Shown: positions 33,124 through 42,124, numbered from the stretch's first letter. The stretch is 64,000 bases of DNA from Halobacillus halophilus (GCF_020171985.1 NZ_JAIVAL010000015.1:57549-121548), one strand, 5' to 3'. The notes: generated by a model not told the origin, from the letters alone. Numbers and translations: made by a program.

Positions 33124-33725
33124 TGAAGCGATCCCTCCAGTTCCAAATTACTTTTGGAAACAGCGGAGTGATAGGCATTTACGAGCATCTGATACCCGTA
33201 ATCTGTCATGATAGACTCTGGATGGAATTGTATCCCTTCTATAGGCAGTGTCCGATGCCTCACGGCCATCACTACTCCGTCTTCTGATACAGCACTAATT
33301 TCAATCATAGGAGGAAGCTCCTCCGGCGGGGTATGAAGGGAGTGATAGCGTGTGACTTGAATTGCCTCTGGAATGTTCTTGAAAACGGTATTCCCGTCGT
33401 GGTTGATTTTCGTGACTTTTCCGTGCATGGGCATGGCACCTGCTTTCACCGTGCCCCCAAAGAATTGAACGATTAATTGATGGCCTAAACATATACCTAG
33501 AATTGGTTTGGTCTGATGAAACTGTTCGACAACGTCCCGGCATACCCCCGTCTCTTCAGGTGACCCAGGGCCGGGAGACAGAACAATAAAATCGGGATTA
33601 AGACTTTTGATATCATCAATCGATATCTGATCGTTTCTATATACTTTTACATTTGTATCGATTTGTTTAAAGTATTGAACAAGATTATAAGTAAATGAAT
33701 CATAATTATCTAAAATTAAAATCAT
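33120..33725 (-). CDS. pabA: Aminodeoxychorismate synthase glutamine amidotransferase subunit
   Basis: 201 residues, class I glutamine amidotransferase. The N-terminus ILDNYDSFTYNLVQYF is diagnostic, the nucleophile Cys is in GICLGHQLI, and His/Glu in GIQFHPESI. It releases ammonia for PabB; in Bacillus the same protein can also serve anthranilate synthase. The start at 33725 (AAGGTG upstream) begins directly with the first strand; the frame open to 33767 adds unrelated residues. First gene of pabA-pabBC. Confidence 0.9.
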   Translation of the reverse strand: MILILDNYDSFTYNLVQYFKQIDTNVKVYRNDQISIDDIKSLNPDFIVLSPGPGSPEETGVCRDVVEQFHQTKPILGICLGHQLIVQFFGGTVKAGAMPMHGKVTKINHDGNTVFKNIPEAIQVTRYHSLHTPPEELPPMIEISAVSEDGVVMAVRHRTLPIEGIQFHPESIMTDYGYQMLVNAYHSAVSKSNLELEGSLQ

Positions 33726-33913
33726 AATAGCAGCACCTTCACTTGATGTAATGGTTTGTATTATCATTATACAAGCTTTCTCATTTGATTCTATAATTTC
33801 TTAGGGGAAAAATCATCACGTTATAGTAACGCTTTTACGTAAAAAAGAATCGAAAAAATTCTTTTCCTGTATTAGAATGAAAAGAAAGAATGCTCGGCGT
33901 TAGGATGATTAGG

Positions 33914-35266
33914 ATGAACAAAGCTTTGTTGCGCTCCAAAAGTATCTGGACAAAAGTCCTTCTGATCGTACTTGGGATATCGATGCCTTTATGGCTCAGC
34001 GTAGAGATGTCCGGACTTGGCAGCTTAATGAGAAGCCTAAGAGAAGAGCCGGATGGAAGCACATTAATGTTGGCCGCTTTTGCTCTTGTCCTATTGAACA
34101 CCATTCGCGCCCTTCCGCACTATATAGGGGCCCTGCTTCTAGGAGATGAGATTGGCGCCTATTATGGAAAGTCCTGGCTTAAGGTACTTATTCCCTTGTC
34201 CATTATTCCACTAAGTTACCTGATCATTAACGGGTATAACTCCATTAATTATCATTTCGGCGCCCCTGCCCTGCTTCTGTTATTGTCCATTATGCTTCTG
34301 CATATGCTCGGTAAAGGAAGGCTTCGTCCTGTTTTTAAATCCTTTGTGTTAGCGCAATTGCTCTTCGGGGTCCAATGGCTCGATACCGTATTATTTTTAA
34401 GTGCCTTTGGATTTGGAGGCGGGACGATTTCAATGGAAGTGAAGGCAATTGCTGAACAACTTGGCTTTGGCACGACGTTGTCATTTTACAGTCTGGTTTT
34501 CAGTGCCGTATTTATCGTTAACGCTATTGTACTGGCTGTTTATTTAACGGTCTCGGAACAGAAATGGAAAATGCGGCAGGACCTTGACATTGCCCGCCTG
34601 GAAATGGTGGAGTCACGTTCTGGTCGAGAAGCCCTGCACCTAGTGCATGACCTGAAAACCCCCCTTTCTCTAATGGAAGGGCTAAATTCATTAATTCAAA
34701 TGAAAACAGAGGATCCTGAAATTCTCCGCTACACAGACAAAATCTCTTCTTCAATTCAATCAACCAGCGACATGGTTTCTGAAATCTTGTACCATGAGAA
34801 GAAAAATTGGTGTACATTAAAGACGTTCATTGAATATGTACGAGCTAATAAACTTTCTGATTCGGCGACCATTTATGATTTCGATCTAGAGGCAGATGAG
34901 AATATTCAGATCTATATTAATAAAATACGAATGACTCGAGCACTTGTGAACTTAATTGATAATGCAAGTGATGCCGTTGAAGGCCTGAGTGACGCTACCG
35001 TAACGATCTGCTCAAAAACAGGTGAAGGTGGTGTTTACATCGGTGTGAAAGATAATGGACACGGGATCAGTGAAGAAAATATAGAGAAAATCTGGAATGC
35101 CGGTTATAGTACCAAGTCTCACCCCGGGGTCGGCTTGACGTTTGTAAAAAATGTAGTCCAAGAACATGAAGCCGAATTGTCCATTGAGAGTGAACATGGA
35201 ATTGGCACTACATTCTGGATTCATATACCGAAGGAGAGAGTGAATGATGAAGATCCTGATCATTGA
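33914..35266 (+). CDS. Membrane sensor histidine kinase
   Basis: About 450 residues. The N-terminal ~215 residues hold five or six membrane helices without a large outer domain, suggesting the signal is sensed within or at the membrane. The kinase part has the phospho-His in LVHDLKTPL, the N box NLIDNASDAVEG, and G boxes KDNGHGISE and GVGLTFVKN. ATG 33914 follows AGGATGATTAGG; ATG 33890 is an alternative. The gene overlaps the response regulator downstream, so the two are one system. The HDLKTP form and partner are near the CitA/DcuS/MalK group, but the sensor is different. Signal unknown. Confidence 0.85.
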   Translation: MNKALLRSKSIWTKVLLIVLGISMPLWLSVEMSGLGSLMRSLREEPDGSTLMLAAFALVLLNTIRALPHYIGALLLGDEIGAYYGKSWLKVLIPLSIIPLSYLIINGYNSINYHFGAPALLLLLSIMLLHMLGKGRLRPVFKSFVLAQLLFGVQWLDTVLFLSAFGFGGGTISMEVKAIAEQLGFGTTLSFYSLVFSAVFIVNAIVLAVYLTVSEQKWKMRQDLDIARLEMVESRSGREALHLVHDLKTPLSLMEGLNSLIQMKTEDPEILRYTDKISSSIQSTSDMVSEILYHEKKNWCTLKTFIEYVRANKLSDSATIYDFDLEADENIQIYINKIRMTRALVNLIDNASDAVEGLSDATVTICSKTGEGGVYIGVKDNGHGISEENIEKIWNAGYSTKSHPGVGLTFVKNVVQEHEAELSIESEHGIGTTFWIHIPKERVNDEDPDH

Positions 35267-35867
35267 TAATGACGAATCCCTGCGCTTTATGCTGACGGAA
35301 TTCTGTAAACATGCAGAATGGGAATCCGATACAGCAGTGAATGGCAGAGAGGGTATAGAGAAATTCCTGAACGGGGCATTCGATGTGGTGTTAGTTGATT
35401 ATCATATGCCTGAGATGGATGGTTTACAGACCGTCCGTGAGCTGCGTAAGCATAATCAGCAGATCCCGATCCTTGTCCTGACGGTAGATGAAAGACAGGA
35501 AGTGGCCGATCGCTTCCTTGAAGAAGGCGCAACTGATTTCGCTTTAAAACCTGTGAAGGCTCCTGATTTAATATCACGGATTCGTCTTCATGCCCAAATT
35601 GCAAATATGAAGAGTGTCCAGGATGAAGAAGAGGATGTTTTCACGGTAAAAGGGATCAGTAAGGGGACACTGCAAACCGTTGCCAGTTTCCTGAAAGAAC
35701 ACAAAGCATCGATTTCAGTAGATGGTATTTCTAAAGAAGTCGGTCTTGCATACCCTACTGTTTACCGCTACCTCATGCATCTTTTAGAAGAAGGCAAAGT
35801 AAAGCAAGTTGTTAGTCACCAGAAAATCGGGCGGCCAAAAAAGCTGTATAAATGGTACACCCATTGA
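35244..35867 (+). CDS. Response regulator, CitB/DctR-like with C-terminal HTH
   Basis: 207 residues. The receiver domain has the acidic pocket (IIDNDE), phospho-acceptor Asp52 (VLVDYHMPEMDG), Thr in VLTVDE and Lys in ALKPVKAP. The C-terminal ~70 residues form a winged HTH (SISVDGISKEVGLAYPTVYRYLMHLL) like regulators that pair with CitA/DcuS-type kinases. It overlaps the kinase gene by 23 bases. A Bax-inhibitor-like gene follows, with an inverted repeat in between that could be its target. Confidence 0.85.
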   Translation: MMKILIIDNDESLRFMLTEFCKHAEWESDTAVNGREGIEKFLNGAFDVVLVDYHMPEMDGLQTVRELRKHNQQIPILVLTVDERQEVADRFLEEGATDFALKPVKAPDLISRIRLHAQIANMKSVQDEEEDVFTVKGISKGTLQTVASFLKEHKASISVDGISKEVGLAYPTVYRYLMHLLEEGKVKQVVSHQKIGRPKKLYKWYTH

Positions 35868-35913
35868 ACAGTTTCTAAATCTCCAACGTGTGTCTCTAAG
35901 TGTAATATCATTT

Positions 35914-35933
35914 TGTAAGGGTACAATCTTACA
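35914..35933. promoter_or_regulatory. Inverted repeat upstream of the YccA-like gene
   Basis: TGTAAG, 8 bases, CTTACA: a perfect inverted repeat whose half-sites are 14 bases apart. It sits 60-80 bases before the membrane-protein gene and 47 bases after the response regulator. Spacing suits a dimeric regulator such as the adjacent response regulator; this is inference. Confidence 0.4.
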
Positions 35934-35994
35934 GTAATGAAATACATTTCGCTCTAGTATATTACTATGACAAGCTATTTTAAGGGAGGACATC

Positions 35995-36717
35995 ATGAGA
36001 ACAGGAAATCCTGTATTAAAAAACGATACTTTCCGAAGTCGCAGCCAAGGTGAAACCATGACGCTTGGCGGTACGGTTGCGAAAATTGCACTCTTATTCA
36101 TTTTTCTTTTAGGAACTTCGCTGTACACCTGGTATCAGTATTCTTTAGGAGCAGATGTGACGGCTATGATGCTGATCGGTGCAATAGGCGGGTTGATCTT
36201 TGCTTTGATTACGGCATTCATACCTAAGGCAGCTCCCATAACCGCACCGATTTATGCCGCACTCGAAGGCTTCTTTATTGGAGGTATTTCAGCCTTTTTT
36301 GAAAGCAGCTATCCTGGCATCGTTATTCAAGCGGCTTCCTTGACGCTCGCCGTTATGGGTGTGCTCCTCTTCCTATACGCGAGTCGAGTGATTAAAGTAA
36401 CGAAAAACTTCCGACTGATGGTGGTATCCGCTACTCTAGGTATTTTTGTCGTTTATCTTATTAACTTTGTCATGAACATCTTCTTTGGAATGGAGGTTCC
36501 GTATCTTCATTCCAGTGGGCCAATTGGAATTGGTATTAGTCTATTTATTGTCGCCATTGCCGCGCTGAACCTTGTTCTGGACTTTGATTTTATTGAGGAA
36601 GGTGTAAACCGCGGTGCTCCGAAACATATGGAGTGGTACGGCGCTTTTGGGCTGATCGTTACACTCGTATGGCTATATATTGAAATTCTCCGTTTGCTAC
36701 AAAAGTTGAGGAGATAA
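35995..36717 (+). CDS. Bax inhibitor-1 / YccA family membrane protein
   Basis: 240 residues, seven predicted membrane helices after a polar N-terminus (RTGNPVLKNDTF, the start typical of the COG4760 branch). Conserved segments APIYAALEGFFIGGIS and FDFIEEGVNRGAPKHMEWYGAFGL match that branch. Family members may act as pH-sensitive calcium leak channels or interact with FtsH; the function in Firmicutes is unclear. GGGAGGA precedes the ATG. Its place after a two-component pair suggests, but does not show, control by it. Confidence 0.85.
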   Translation: MRTGNPVLKNDTFRSRSQGETMTLGGTVAKIALLFIFLLGTSLYTWYQYSLGADVTAMMLIGAIGGLIFALITAFIPKAAPITAPIYAALEGFFIGGISAFFESSYPGIVIQAASLTLAVMGVLLFLYASRVIKVTKNFRLMVVSATLGIFVVYLINFVMNIFFGMEVPYLHSSGPIGIGISLFIVAIAALNLVLDFDFIEEGVNRGAPKHMEWYGAFGLIVTLVWLYIEILRLLQKLRR

Positions 36718-36720
36718 TGA

Positions 36721-36752
36721 AAGGAGCCTTTCCATACGTGGAAAGGCTCCTT
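36721..36752. terminator. Bidirectional terminator
   Basis: Perfect 14-bp stem AAGGAGCCTTTCCA with a 4-nt loop between convergent genes. Confidence 0.85.
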
Positions 36753-36755
36753 CTT

Positions 36756-38060
36756 CTACTTAACCCCATTCTTAGTCAAAAAATTCATTATTCCTGGCAC
36801 TAGTTCCTCTGCTAAAGGTAAATCCGGATTCCCATATGTCTTCAGGTTCCCCTCCCGATCTTCGGGAGCCTTTTTCAAGACATGGTTCATACCTTCGATA
36901 AGGAGTAATTCTGCCTCAGGGTTAGCATCTGATAGAATTTGAGCATCTTTTTTAGTAACTTGAAGATCGTTTGTTCCATTAACAATAAGAGTCGGGATTT
37001 CCAATCCTTTCATCTGTTCAGCGGGATCATAGGCCATCCAAGAATGTAAGAAAGGCTGTACGGAAGGTTTGAACACACTCATTAGAGGATCACTTACTTC
37101 TTCAACGGTCTCCCCTTCTCTTAACCTCTCAAGGATTGTGAGGCTTTCCTGATATAAATCATCCGGCTGACTTTCAGAAAGCTGCTCTTCTAACAATTGA
37201 TCAAACGTTCGTCCAGCTCCTGAGATGGATACAAAAGCATCCGTACTTCCTGATTCAGATGCAACCATACCAACCAGGGACCCTTGACTGTGTCCAATTA
37301 CAACTACTTCGGAGAATCGTTTATCTTCATTAAGCTTATCTATCCATTGCTTAGCATCATCTACAAACTGATCGAAGCGTATATCCCCTTCCTTCGTAAC
37401 GGCTTGAGCATTTTTGCCTGCTCCTCGTTTGTCGTACCGTACACTCGCCACTCCTCTATCCGCAAGTTCTTCCGCAAGAAGTTTCAGGCTATTGTTTTTT
37501 CCTTGTATGCCGGGACTGTTGCCATTACGATCCGTAGGTCCCGATCCAGGAATAATTAAAGCTACCGGGTGCTTTGAACCTTTTTCGGGTAAAAGCAGTG
37601 ATCCATACAAAGTGCCGGTAATGGTTTCAATCGTCATAAAGTCTTCCTTACTCGCACTGGAGGAAGAATCTTTCTGTTTCTGTAATTCAAAGTTAAAATT
37701 CTGGCCGGACTGAGTAAACGTTCCTTTGATTACATCTTTTTCTACCGCTCCAATGAAACGAAGGGACTGGCCGGAAATAGACATTTGGAACGTAAGTTCT
37801 TTCCCGTTTAACTTTACTTGGTCCAGGGGATAGTCTTCTATATTTTGAGCGGGGATTGATATTTCACCTTGCAGCGTTTCCTCATCCCGAAACTCCACGA
37901 TGATATTTATGGGCTGATCAGGCACTTGAATCGAACCACTCCACTCCCCCTCTACATAGTCCTCTCCCACTTTATCACTTCCTTCGGATGTCTGATTTCC
38001 TTCACTACAGCCAGTTGTTATGAGCAGGATCAATAGGATGATCGGCAGCCAAACACGCAT
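36756..38060 (-). CDS. Alpha/beta hydrolase lipoprotein
   Basis: 434 residues. A lipoprotein signal ends at LLITTGC (Cys18), so the protein is anchored outside the membrane. Residues ~35-130 form a small beta-rich domain (GEWSGSIQVPDQPINI...), followed by an alpha/beta hydrolase: oxyanion region IIPGSGPTDRNGNSP, nucleophile Ser in GHSQGSLVG, acid in VNGTNDLQV and His in GMNHVLKK. This two-domain layout is common in Bacillaceae secreted esterases and in EstA-like proteins. GGGAGG precedes the ATG. Substrate unknown. Confidence 0.85.
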   Translation of the reverse strand: MRVWLPIILLILLITTGCSEGNQTSEGSDKVGEDYVEGEWSGSIQVPDQPINIIVEFRDEETLQGEISIPAQNIEDYPLDQVKLNGKELTFQMSISGQSLRFIGAVEKDVIKGTFTQSGQNFNFELQKQKDSSSSASKEDFMTIETITGTLYGSLLLPEKGSKHPVALIIPGSGPTDRNGNSPGIQGKNNSLKLLAEELADRGVASVRYDKRGAGKNAQAVTKEGDIRFDQFVDDAKQWIDKLNEDKRFSEVVVIGHSQGSLVGMVASESGSTDAFVSISGAGRTFDQLLEEQLSESQPDDLYQESLTILERLREGETVEEVSDPLMSVFKPSVQPFLHSWMAYDPAEQMKGLEIPTLIVNGTNDLQVTKKDAQILSDANPEAELLLIEGMNHVLKKAPEDREGNLKTYGNPDLPLAEELVPGIMNFLTKNGVK

Positions 38061-38119
38061 AATAAACCTCCCTTTTTATTCCAAAGATAAGGGTCTCATT
38101 CAAAAGAATATTCCACAAT

Positions 38120-38161
38120 ATATGTTATAACAATTTAATAATTAACCTATTTATAACATAT
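38120..38161 (-). promoter_or_regulatory. Inverted repeat upstream of the lipoprotein hydrolase gene
   Basis: ATATGTTATAA and TTATAACATAT, 11 bp exact, 20 bases apart, 60-100 bases before the gene. The region is AT-rich, so chance is not excluded. Apart from this and the terminator at 38365, the 353-base gap holds nothing I can call. Confidence 0.35.
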
Positions 38162-38364
38162 GTGTCCGTGAAAATCTTTAATTTCCTGGCTTTATTAGAG
38201 GGTATTGTTAATATTTCAAGTTACATTCACTTTTCAGAAAGGATTCTTCATCGCCGCCAATTCGTACTATAAAAACAGCTTATAACGGTTAAAATGCACA
38301 ATCTTCCAAGAGCAATCCTTTTATTGAATGAATAACAATTACCCTAAAAACAAAGTCAATTACT

Positions 38365-38400
38365 AAAGACGCATAGTCTCTTGTGAGACCATGCGTCTTT
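38365..38400. terminator. Terminator of the MFS gene
   Basis: Arms AAAGACGCAT / ATGCGTCTTT extended by GTCTC/GAGAC past one mismatch, 4-nt loop; 14 bases after the MFS stop on the minus strand. Confidence 0.75.
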
Positions 38401-38413
38401 CTTATAATCCGGG

Positions 38414-39589
38414 CTACGCTTCTTTTAATTGGCTTGACTTCTTACTGTTCATAAACAAGGTAGTGATCAGCATAAGAAGCAAGAATATAAGCACGATACT
38501 GAATCCTCCAGCCTGGCCGAATATTTCAGAGGCCAAGCCGACAATATAACCTGCAATACCACCGCCGATACCGGAAGCAATGTATATTAAACCAAGTGCA
38601 GAACCCCCTGTCTTGGAAAGCTGTGTACCAAAAGCTGTGGCCGTAGGGAATAATGTTGAGAAAAACAGACCTGCACCGGAGAATAAATAAGGGAAATCAT
38701 TAGCAAACACGAAGCTGATTCCTACCATGAGCAAGGAGCCGGCAGAGAATGTAATCAATATAACACGTTCATTGATCCAGCTGGTCAGGTAAGCAATTGC
38801 GAGTCTGCCTGCCATAAAGAATACAGAGAACAGAGATAGAATGGTTGCTACCATGTCTTCTTTGGCTTCAGTAGAAATCCCGCCTAAATCAAGAGATTTA
38901 AGATAAGTCGGGAAGAAGTTCATAAAGGATACTTCCGCCGAGACTTCAAAAACTAAGAAAAACATAAGAAATACGAATTGTGCATCTTTTAACATAGGAA
39001 TAAAGGCTTTCAAATCAATCTTCTCAGCTTTTCCAGACGGGAAATGAACGGAAGTAATGTAGATAATAACGGCTACAAGGCTTGCCGCAATCCCTATATA
39101 GAAATAACGCCAGGAAGCAAACTGGAAAAGATAATTTAAGAACTGTGGAAATACGACCATTCCTAATCCATATACACCCATAGCTAAGTTAAACATCTTG
39201 TTTTGTCGATCAGGGTATGCGGCCGGCACGATTGCGTTAGAAGCAACACCTAAAGAACCCAGACCGAAGCCGACAATCATATAAAACCCTAAAAAGAACG
39301 TAATATTAGGAGCAAGACCGGTACCTAGAAATCCAAGTCCCATAATAATTGAACCGATGATGGTCATAATGCGAAGCCCTTTTTTATCGGTATAGTACCC
39401 GATCAGTACACTGGCTAGTGTAAAACCTAATTGAAATATAAAAACGACAAGACCGAATTGGCTCATATCAAGTCCTAAATCCTGTTCTACCTGATCAAGC
39501 ACAATTCCTTTTGTATTCGTCACCCCACCCGATATAAACTGGGTAAACATTAGGATGACAAGAGCGTGAATACTCTTTCCTCGGGACAT
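38414..39589 (-). CDS. MFS transporter, sugar-type (FucP/GlcP-like)
   Basis: 391 residues with 12 predicted helices; the inter-helix motif is GYYTDKKGLRIMT after helix 2 and the centre carries a soluble loop (SGKAEKIDLKAF). No drug-exporter motif C is seen, and the general look is that of sugar or small-organic-acid uptake permeases. AGGAGG precedes the start. TGTAAACGATTTAT at 39685-39698 upstream is a near-match to a cre box, which would fit a carbon-source transporter. The substrate is not known. Confidence 0.7.
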   Translation of the reverse strand: MSRGKSIHALVILMFTQFISGGVTNTKGIVLDQVEQDLGLDMSQFGLVVFIFQLGFTLASVLIGYYTDKKGLRIMTIIGSIIMGLGFLGTGLAPNITFFLGFYMIVGFGLGSLGVASNAIVPAAYPDRQNKMFNLAMGVYGLGMVVFPQFLNYLFQFASWRYFYIGIAASLVAVIIYITSVHFPSGKAEKIDLKAFIPMLKDAQFVFLMFFLVFEVSAEVSFMNFFPTYLKSLDLGGISTEAKEDMVATILSLFSVFFMAGRLAIAYLTSWINERVILITFSAGSLLMVGISFVFANDFPYLFSGAGLFFSTLFPTATAFGTQLSKTGGSALGLIYIASGIGGGIAGYIVGLASEIFGQAGGFSIVLIFLLLMLITTLFMNSKKSSQLKEA

Positions 39590-39827
39590 GTGAGTTACCT
39601 CCTGATGATTGTAATATATATCAACCTGTTTGATTGCTTGGAGGGTTTTCCCACGGTTTCTTTACTTAAAACTATAAAAATAAATGTAAACGATTTATTA
39701 TATTAAAAAAATTTATACACCTATTATTTTCATTCTATTGACCTATAATAGTTGTGATAAAATGACAATCAGGCAGTGTTTCTAAATAGGAGGTCGGCTG
39801 CCCCCTTATCGAAATCGAAAGGGGGTG

Positions 39828-39932
39828 ATGCCTTTTTTGAGTATCTATGAGGTGTTCATGGTTCTATTTTCCTTTGGAACTTTCCTTATTGCTCTGCTTG
39901 CGTTGGTCATAAAAATGACCAATAAAAAATAG
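39828..39932 (+). CDS. Putative holin-like small toxin of a type I toxin-antitoxin locus
   Basis: A 34-codon gene (31 if the TTG at 39837 is used) encoding one membrane helix (VFMVLFSFGTFLIALLALVIK) and a basic end (MTNKK). Sequence and layout match the 'putative holin-like toxin' family of Firmicutes. The ribosome site AAAGGGGG pairs with an upstream CCCCCTT (39801-39807), so translation is probably blocked in the full transcript, as in known type I toxins. The mRNA ends in a hairpin at 39928-39963, and an antisense promoter faces it. TTG 39837 has better spacing than ATG 39828. Confidence 0.75.
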   Translation: MPFLSIYEVFMVLFSFGTFLIALLALVIKMTNKK

Positions 39933-40045
39933 ACCTCCTGTCTGGTAACGGGAGAGGTCTATTCCTCAAGTGAGTAGCCGATCCCTAAGGAACAGCTGCC
40001 TGTCTGGCCGCAGTGGACGCTGCGGCCTTTCGAATGTTCAATTCT
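39926..40045 (-). ncRNA. Candidate antisense RNA antitoxin
   Basis: On the minus strand a perfect extended -10 TGGTATAAT (TATAAT at 40052-40057) would start a transcript near 40045. It would begin with a hairpin GGCCGCAG / CTGCGGCC and end at the stem AATAGACCTC / GAGGTCTATT followed by TTTTTT, inside the toxin 3' end. The ~120-nt RNA would be complementary to the toxin mRNA tail, the arrangement of SR4/RatA-type antitoxins. Confidence 0.65.
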
Positions 40046-40080
40046 GACTACATTATACCACAAGTATATGCCTTCATCCA

Positions 40081-40545
40081 TCACCCTATAACAGGAGGTT
40101 TCTTGTTTATGTAATCGTTTAAGAATATTCTATGCTTCTCAAATAGTTGATCCGGCAATTGATCCAACGGAAAAAAGCGGGCATCTAATGTTTCTCCATC
40201 CTGAAAATTAAAGGTCCCGGTAAACTCTTTGCAAGTAAATAAAATCTGGACGAGAGCGACCTGATCCCCATTGGGAAACGTTTTATGCAGTTCTGTCCCT
40301 GAATACACACCAAACAGTTCCATTTCTCCAAGCTCAAGTCCTGTTTCCTCTTTCGTTTCCCGTCTGGCTGCGTCTTCCACTTTTTCATCCATCTCCATAA
40401 AGCCTCCCGGCAGCCCCCACGTCTGCGTATCAGCCCTTAATTGTAGAAGCACACGGTTGTGTTTATCTATAACAAATGCACCGCATACGGTCATAATGAC
40501 ACGCTCTTTCCCTACTTTCGAACGGATGTATGTAATATAGTCCAT
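40081..40545 (-). CDS. NUDIX hydrolase
   Basis: 154 residues. The NUDIX box is complete: it starts at GGFMEMDE, continues through ARRETKEETGLEL, and has all Glu and Gly residues of the G-x5-E-x7-REUXEE-x-GU pattern. WGLPGGF precedes it. It should hydrolyse a nucleoside diphosphate linked to another group; which one cannot be told. GGGAG lies 10 bases before the ATG. Single gene. Confidence 0.85.
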   Translation of the reverse strand: MDYITYIRSKVGKERVIMTVCGAFVIDKHNRVLLQLRADTQTWGLPGGFMEMDEKVEDAARRETKEETGLELGEMELFGVYSGTELHKTFPNGDQVALVQILFTCKEFTGTFNFQDGETLDARFFPLDQLPDQLFEKHRIFLNDYINKKPPVIG

Positions 40546-40844
40546 AAATAATGTACTCCCTTATCTTTATTTACACGCGCTTTGTTCAATTCGTTTGTAC
40601 TTCTCATTGAATCACTTTCTTATTTCCCCATTCAAGTTATCCGGACTTTATTAAAGGAGGAGCCCCTCTCCAAAGCCTGTGTTAAAATAAATCATATGGT
40701 AATATTTGTTTGACCTGAGGTGGTAAAATATGGACGCACTTACCATGAGTTGCTTTTCAATTGAATAGTGAAGTCTTCAACGACTACAGGATACTTAAAA
40801 AATAGACAGCAGTAAAAACTCTCATTTGAAAGCGAGGCATAACT
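40546..40844. other. Intergenic region with a possible 12-codon leader ORF
   Basis: The promoters of the divergent NUDIX and GH3 genes must lie here. A 12-codon plus-strand frame (ATG 40730 to TAG 40768) has a good ribosome site GAGGTGG, 77 bases ahead of the GH3 start. No attenuator hairpin follows it, so a leader-peptide role is only a suggestion. Confidence 0.25.
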
Positions 40845-42083
40845 TTGAAACGGATCCTTACAGCTATTGGACTAACGCTTGTGGTGGTGTCAGCTATCCT
40901 TCTAATAACGAACATCAGAGGGGATACTCAGAACGAGTCAAAAGAGGCAGCTCCCCACTCCCAAATGCCATTAAGAGCGAACGAAAAGAAAAGTTCTCTC
41001 TCCCCTCTCTTACATTGGTCTATGGAACAAAAAGTCTCCCAGACCCTGTACATTGGTGTCCAGGGACTTACTTTAAGTAATCAGGAGAAAGAAATGATCA
41101 GCCAGAATCAGGTCGGAGGTGTGATTTTACTCGGGCGAAATGTTGAGAGCGCCCCACAGCTAAGAGATTTAGTCGATTCCATTCGCCAGGCAAATGCGAC
41201 CAATCCTACTCCCCTTTTCTTAGGGATAGATGAAGAAGGCGGACGGGTAAGCCGAATTCCGGACAGCGCCATCATGAATCTTCCTGCCAGCAAAAAAATT
41301 GGGGACACAATCGATACAGAGCTTGCTAGACATACAGGACGACTATTAGCTGAAAAAGTGAAAGCATTTGGCTTTAATATGAACTTTGCACCTGTACTTG
41401 ATATCGTAAACAACCCGAGTAATCAGGTGATAGGAGATCGTTCCTTCGGCGAAACTCCAGAGCGCGTGAAAAATATGGGCATTCCTGCGATGCAAGCCAT
41501 ACAATCAGAACGGGTAATTCCCGTGGTCAAACACTTCCCAGGCCATGGAAACACGTCTGTGGATTCACACTATGACCTTCCTGTCGTGGAGGAATCTATA
41601 GAAGAGTTACGGGATTTCGAATGGGTACCTTTTCAGACGGCTGTTGAACAAGGAGCAGATGCTATTATGACCGCTCACATTTTATTCCCTGAACTGGATC
41701 AGCAATACCCTGCCACTCTTTCTAAAACCATTATTACAGGGATTCTTCGAGAACAGCTTGATTTCAATGGGCTTGTCATTACGGACGATATGGCTATGGG
41801 AGCTATCTCCAATAATTATGGAACAAGTGAAGCTGCCGTACTCTCGATACAAGCAGGAGCGGATATGGTTTTATTAACAGATACAAGTCAATTTCAGAAT
41901 GTGAAAGATTCGCTTATTAAAGCCGTGAGGGACGGGCAAATTCCAGAAAGTCAGTTAAATACCAGCGTCACACGAATTCTTCAGAAAAAGGAAACTTACA
42001 AGTTAAGTGAACCATATGAGGAGACCGAAGAAATACCTCAGCTCAATAAGCGAATTGAAAAGATATGGAATCAAATCCAATAA
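40845..42083 (+). CDS. GH3 beta-N-acetylhexosaminidase (NagZ-like), secreted
   Basis: 412 residues. The N-terminus has a signal or anchor helix (LTAIGLTLVVVSAILLITNI), so the enzyme acts outside the membrane. The GH3 domain has GIDEEGGRVSR, FAPVLDIVNNPSN, the NagZ signature KHFPGHGNTSVDSHYDLP (catalytic His/Asp) and the nucleophile Asp in VITDDMAMGAI. It should cleave GlcNAc-containing sugars from peptidoglycan turnover products. The start is TTG at 40845 with GAGG upstream. It is shorter than B. subtilis NagZ, which has an extra C-terminal domain. Confidence 0.88.
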   Translation: MKRILTAIGLTLVVVSAILLITNIRGDTQNESKEAAPHSQMPLRANEKKSSLSPLLHWSMEQKVSQTLYIGVQGLTLSNQEKEMISQNQVGGVILLGRNVESAPQLRDLVDSIRQANATNPTPLFLGIDEEGGRVSRIPDSAIMNLPASKKIGDTIDTELARHTGRLLAEKVKAFGFNMNFAPVLDIVNNPSNQVIGDRSFGETPERVKNMGIPAMQAIQSERVIPVVKHFPGHGNTSVDSHYDLPVVEESIEELRDFEWVPFQTAVEQGADAIMTAHILFPELDQQYPATLSKTIITGILREQLDFNGLVITDDMAMGAISNNYGTSEAAVLSIQAGADMVLLTDTSQFQNVKDSLIKAVRDGQIPESQLNTSVTRILQKKETYKLSEPYEETEEIPQLNKRIEKIWNQIQ

Positions 42084-42117
42084 GCGTGCTTCCCTTTAAT
42101 CGTAGGGAAACACGCTT
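42082..42117. terminator. Bidirectional terminator
   Basis: Stem AAGCGTG/CACGCTT continued by TTCCCT/AGGGAA, then TTTCTTTTTT, between convergent genes. Confidence 0.82.
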
Positions 42118-42124
42118 TTCTTTT

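Noticed and set aside
40730..40768. 12-codon ORF with a good ribosome site before the GH3 gene
   Set aside because: Too short to support, and no attenuator or structure follows; kept only as a remark in the gap entry.
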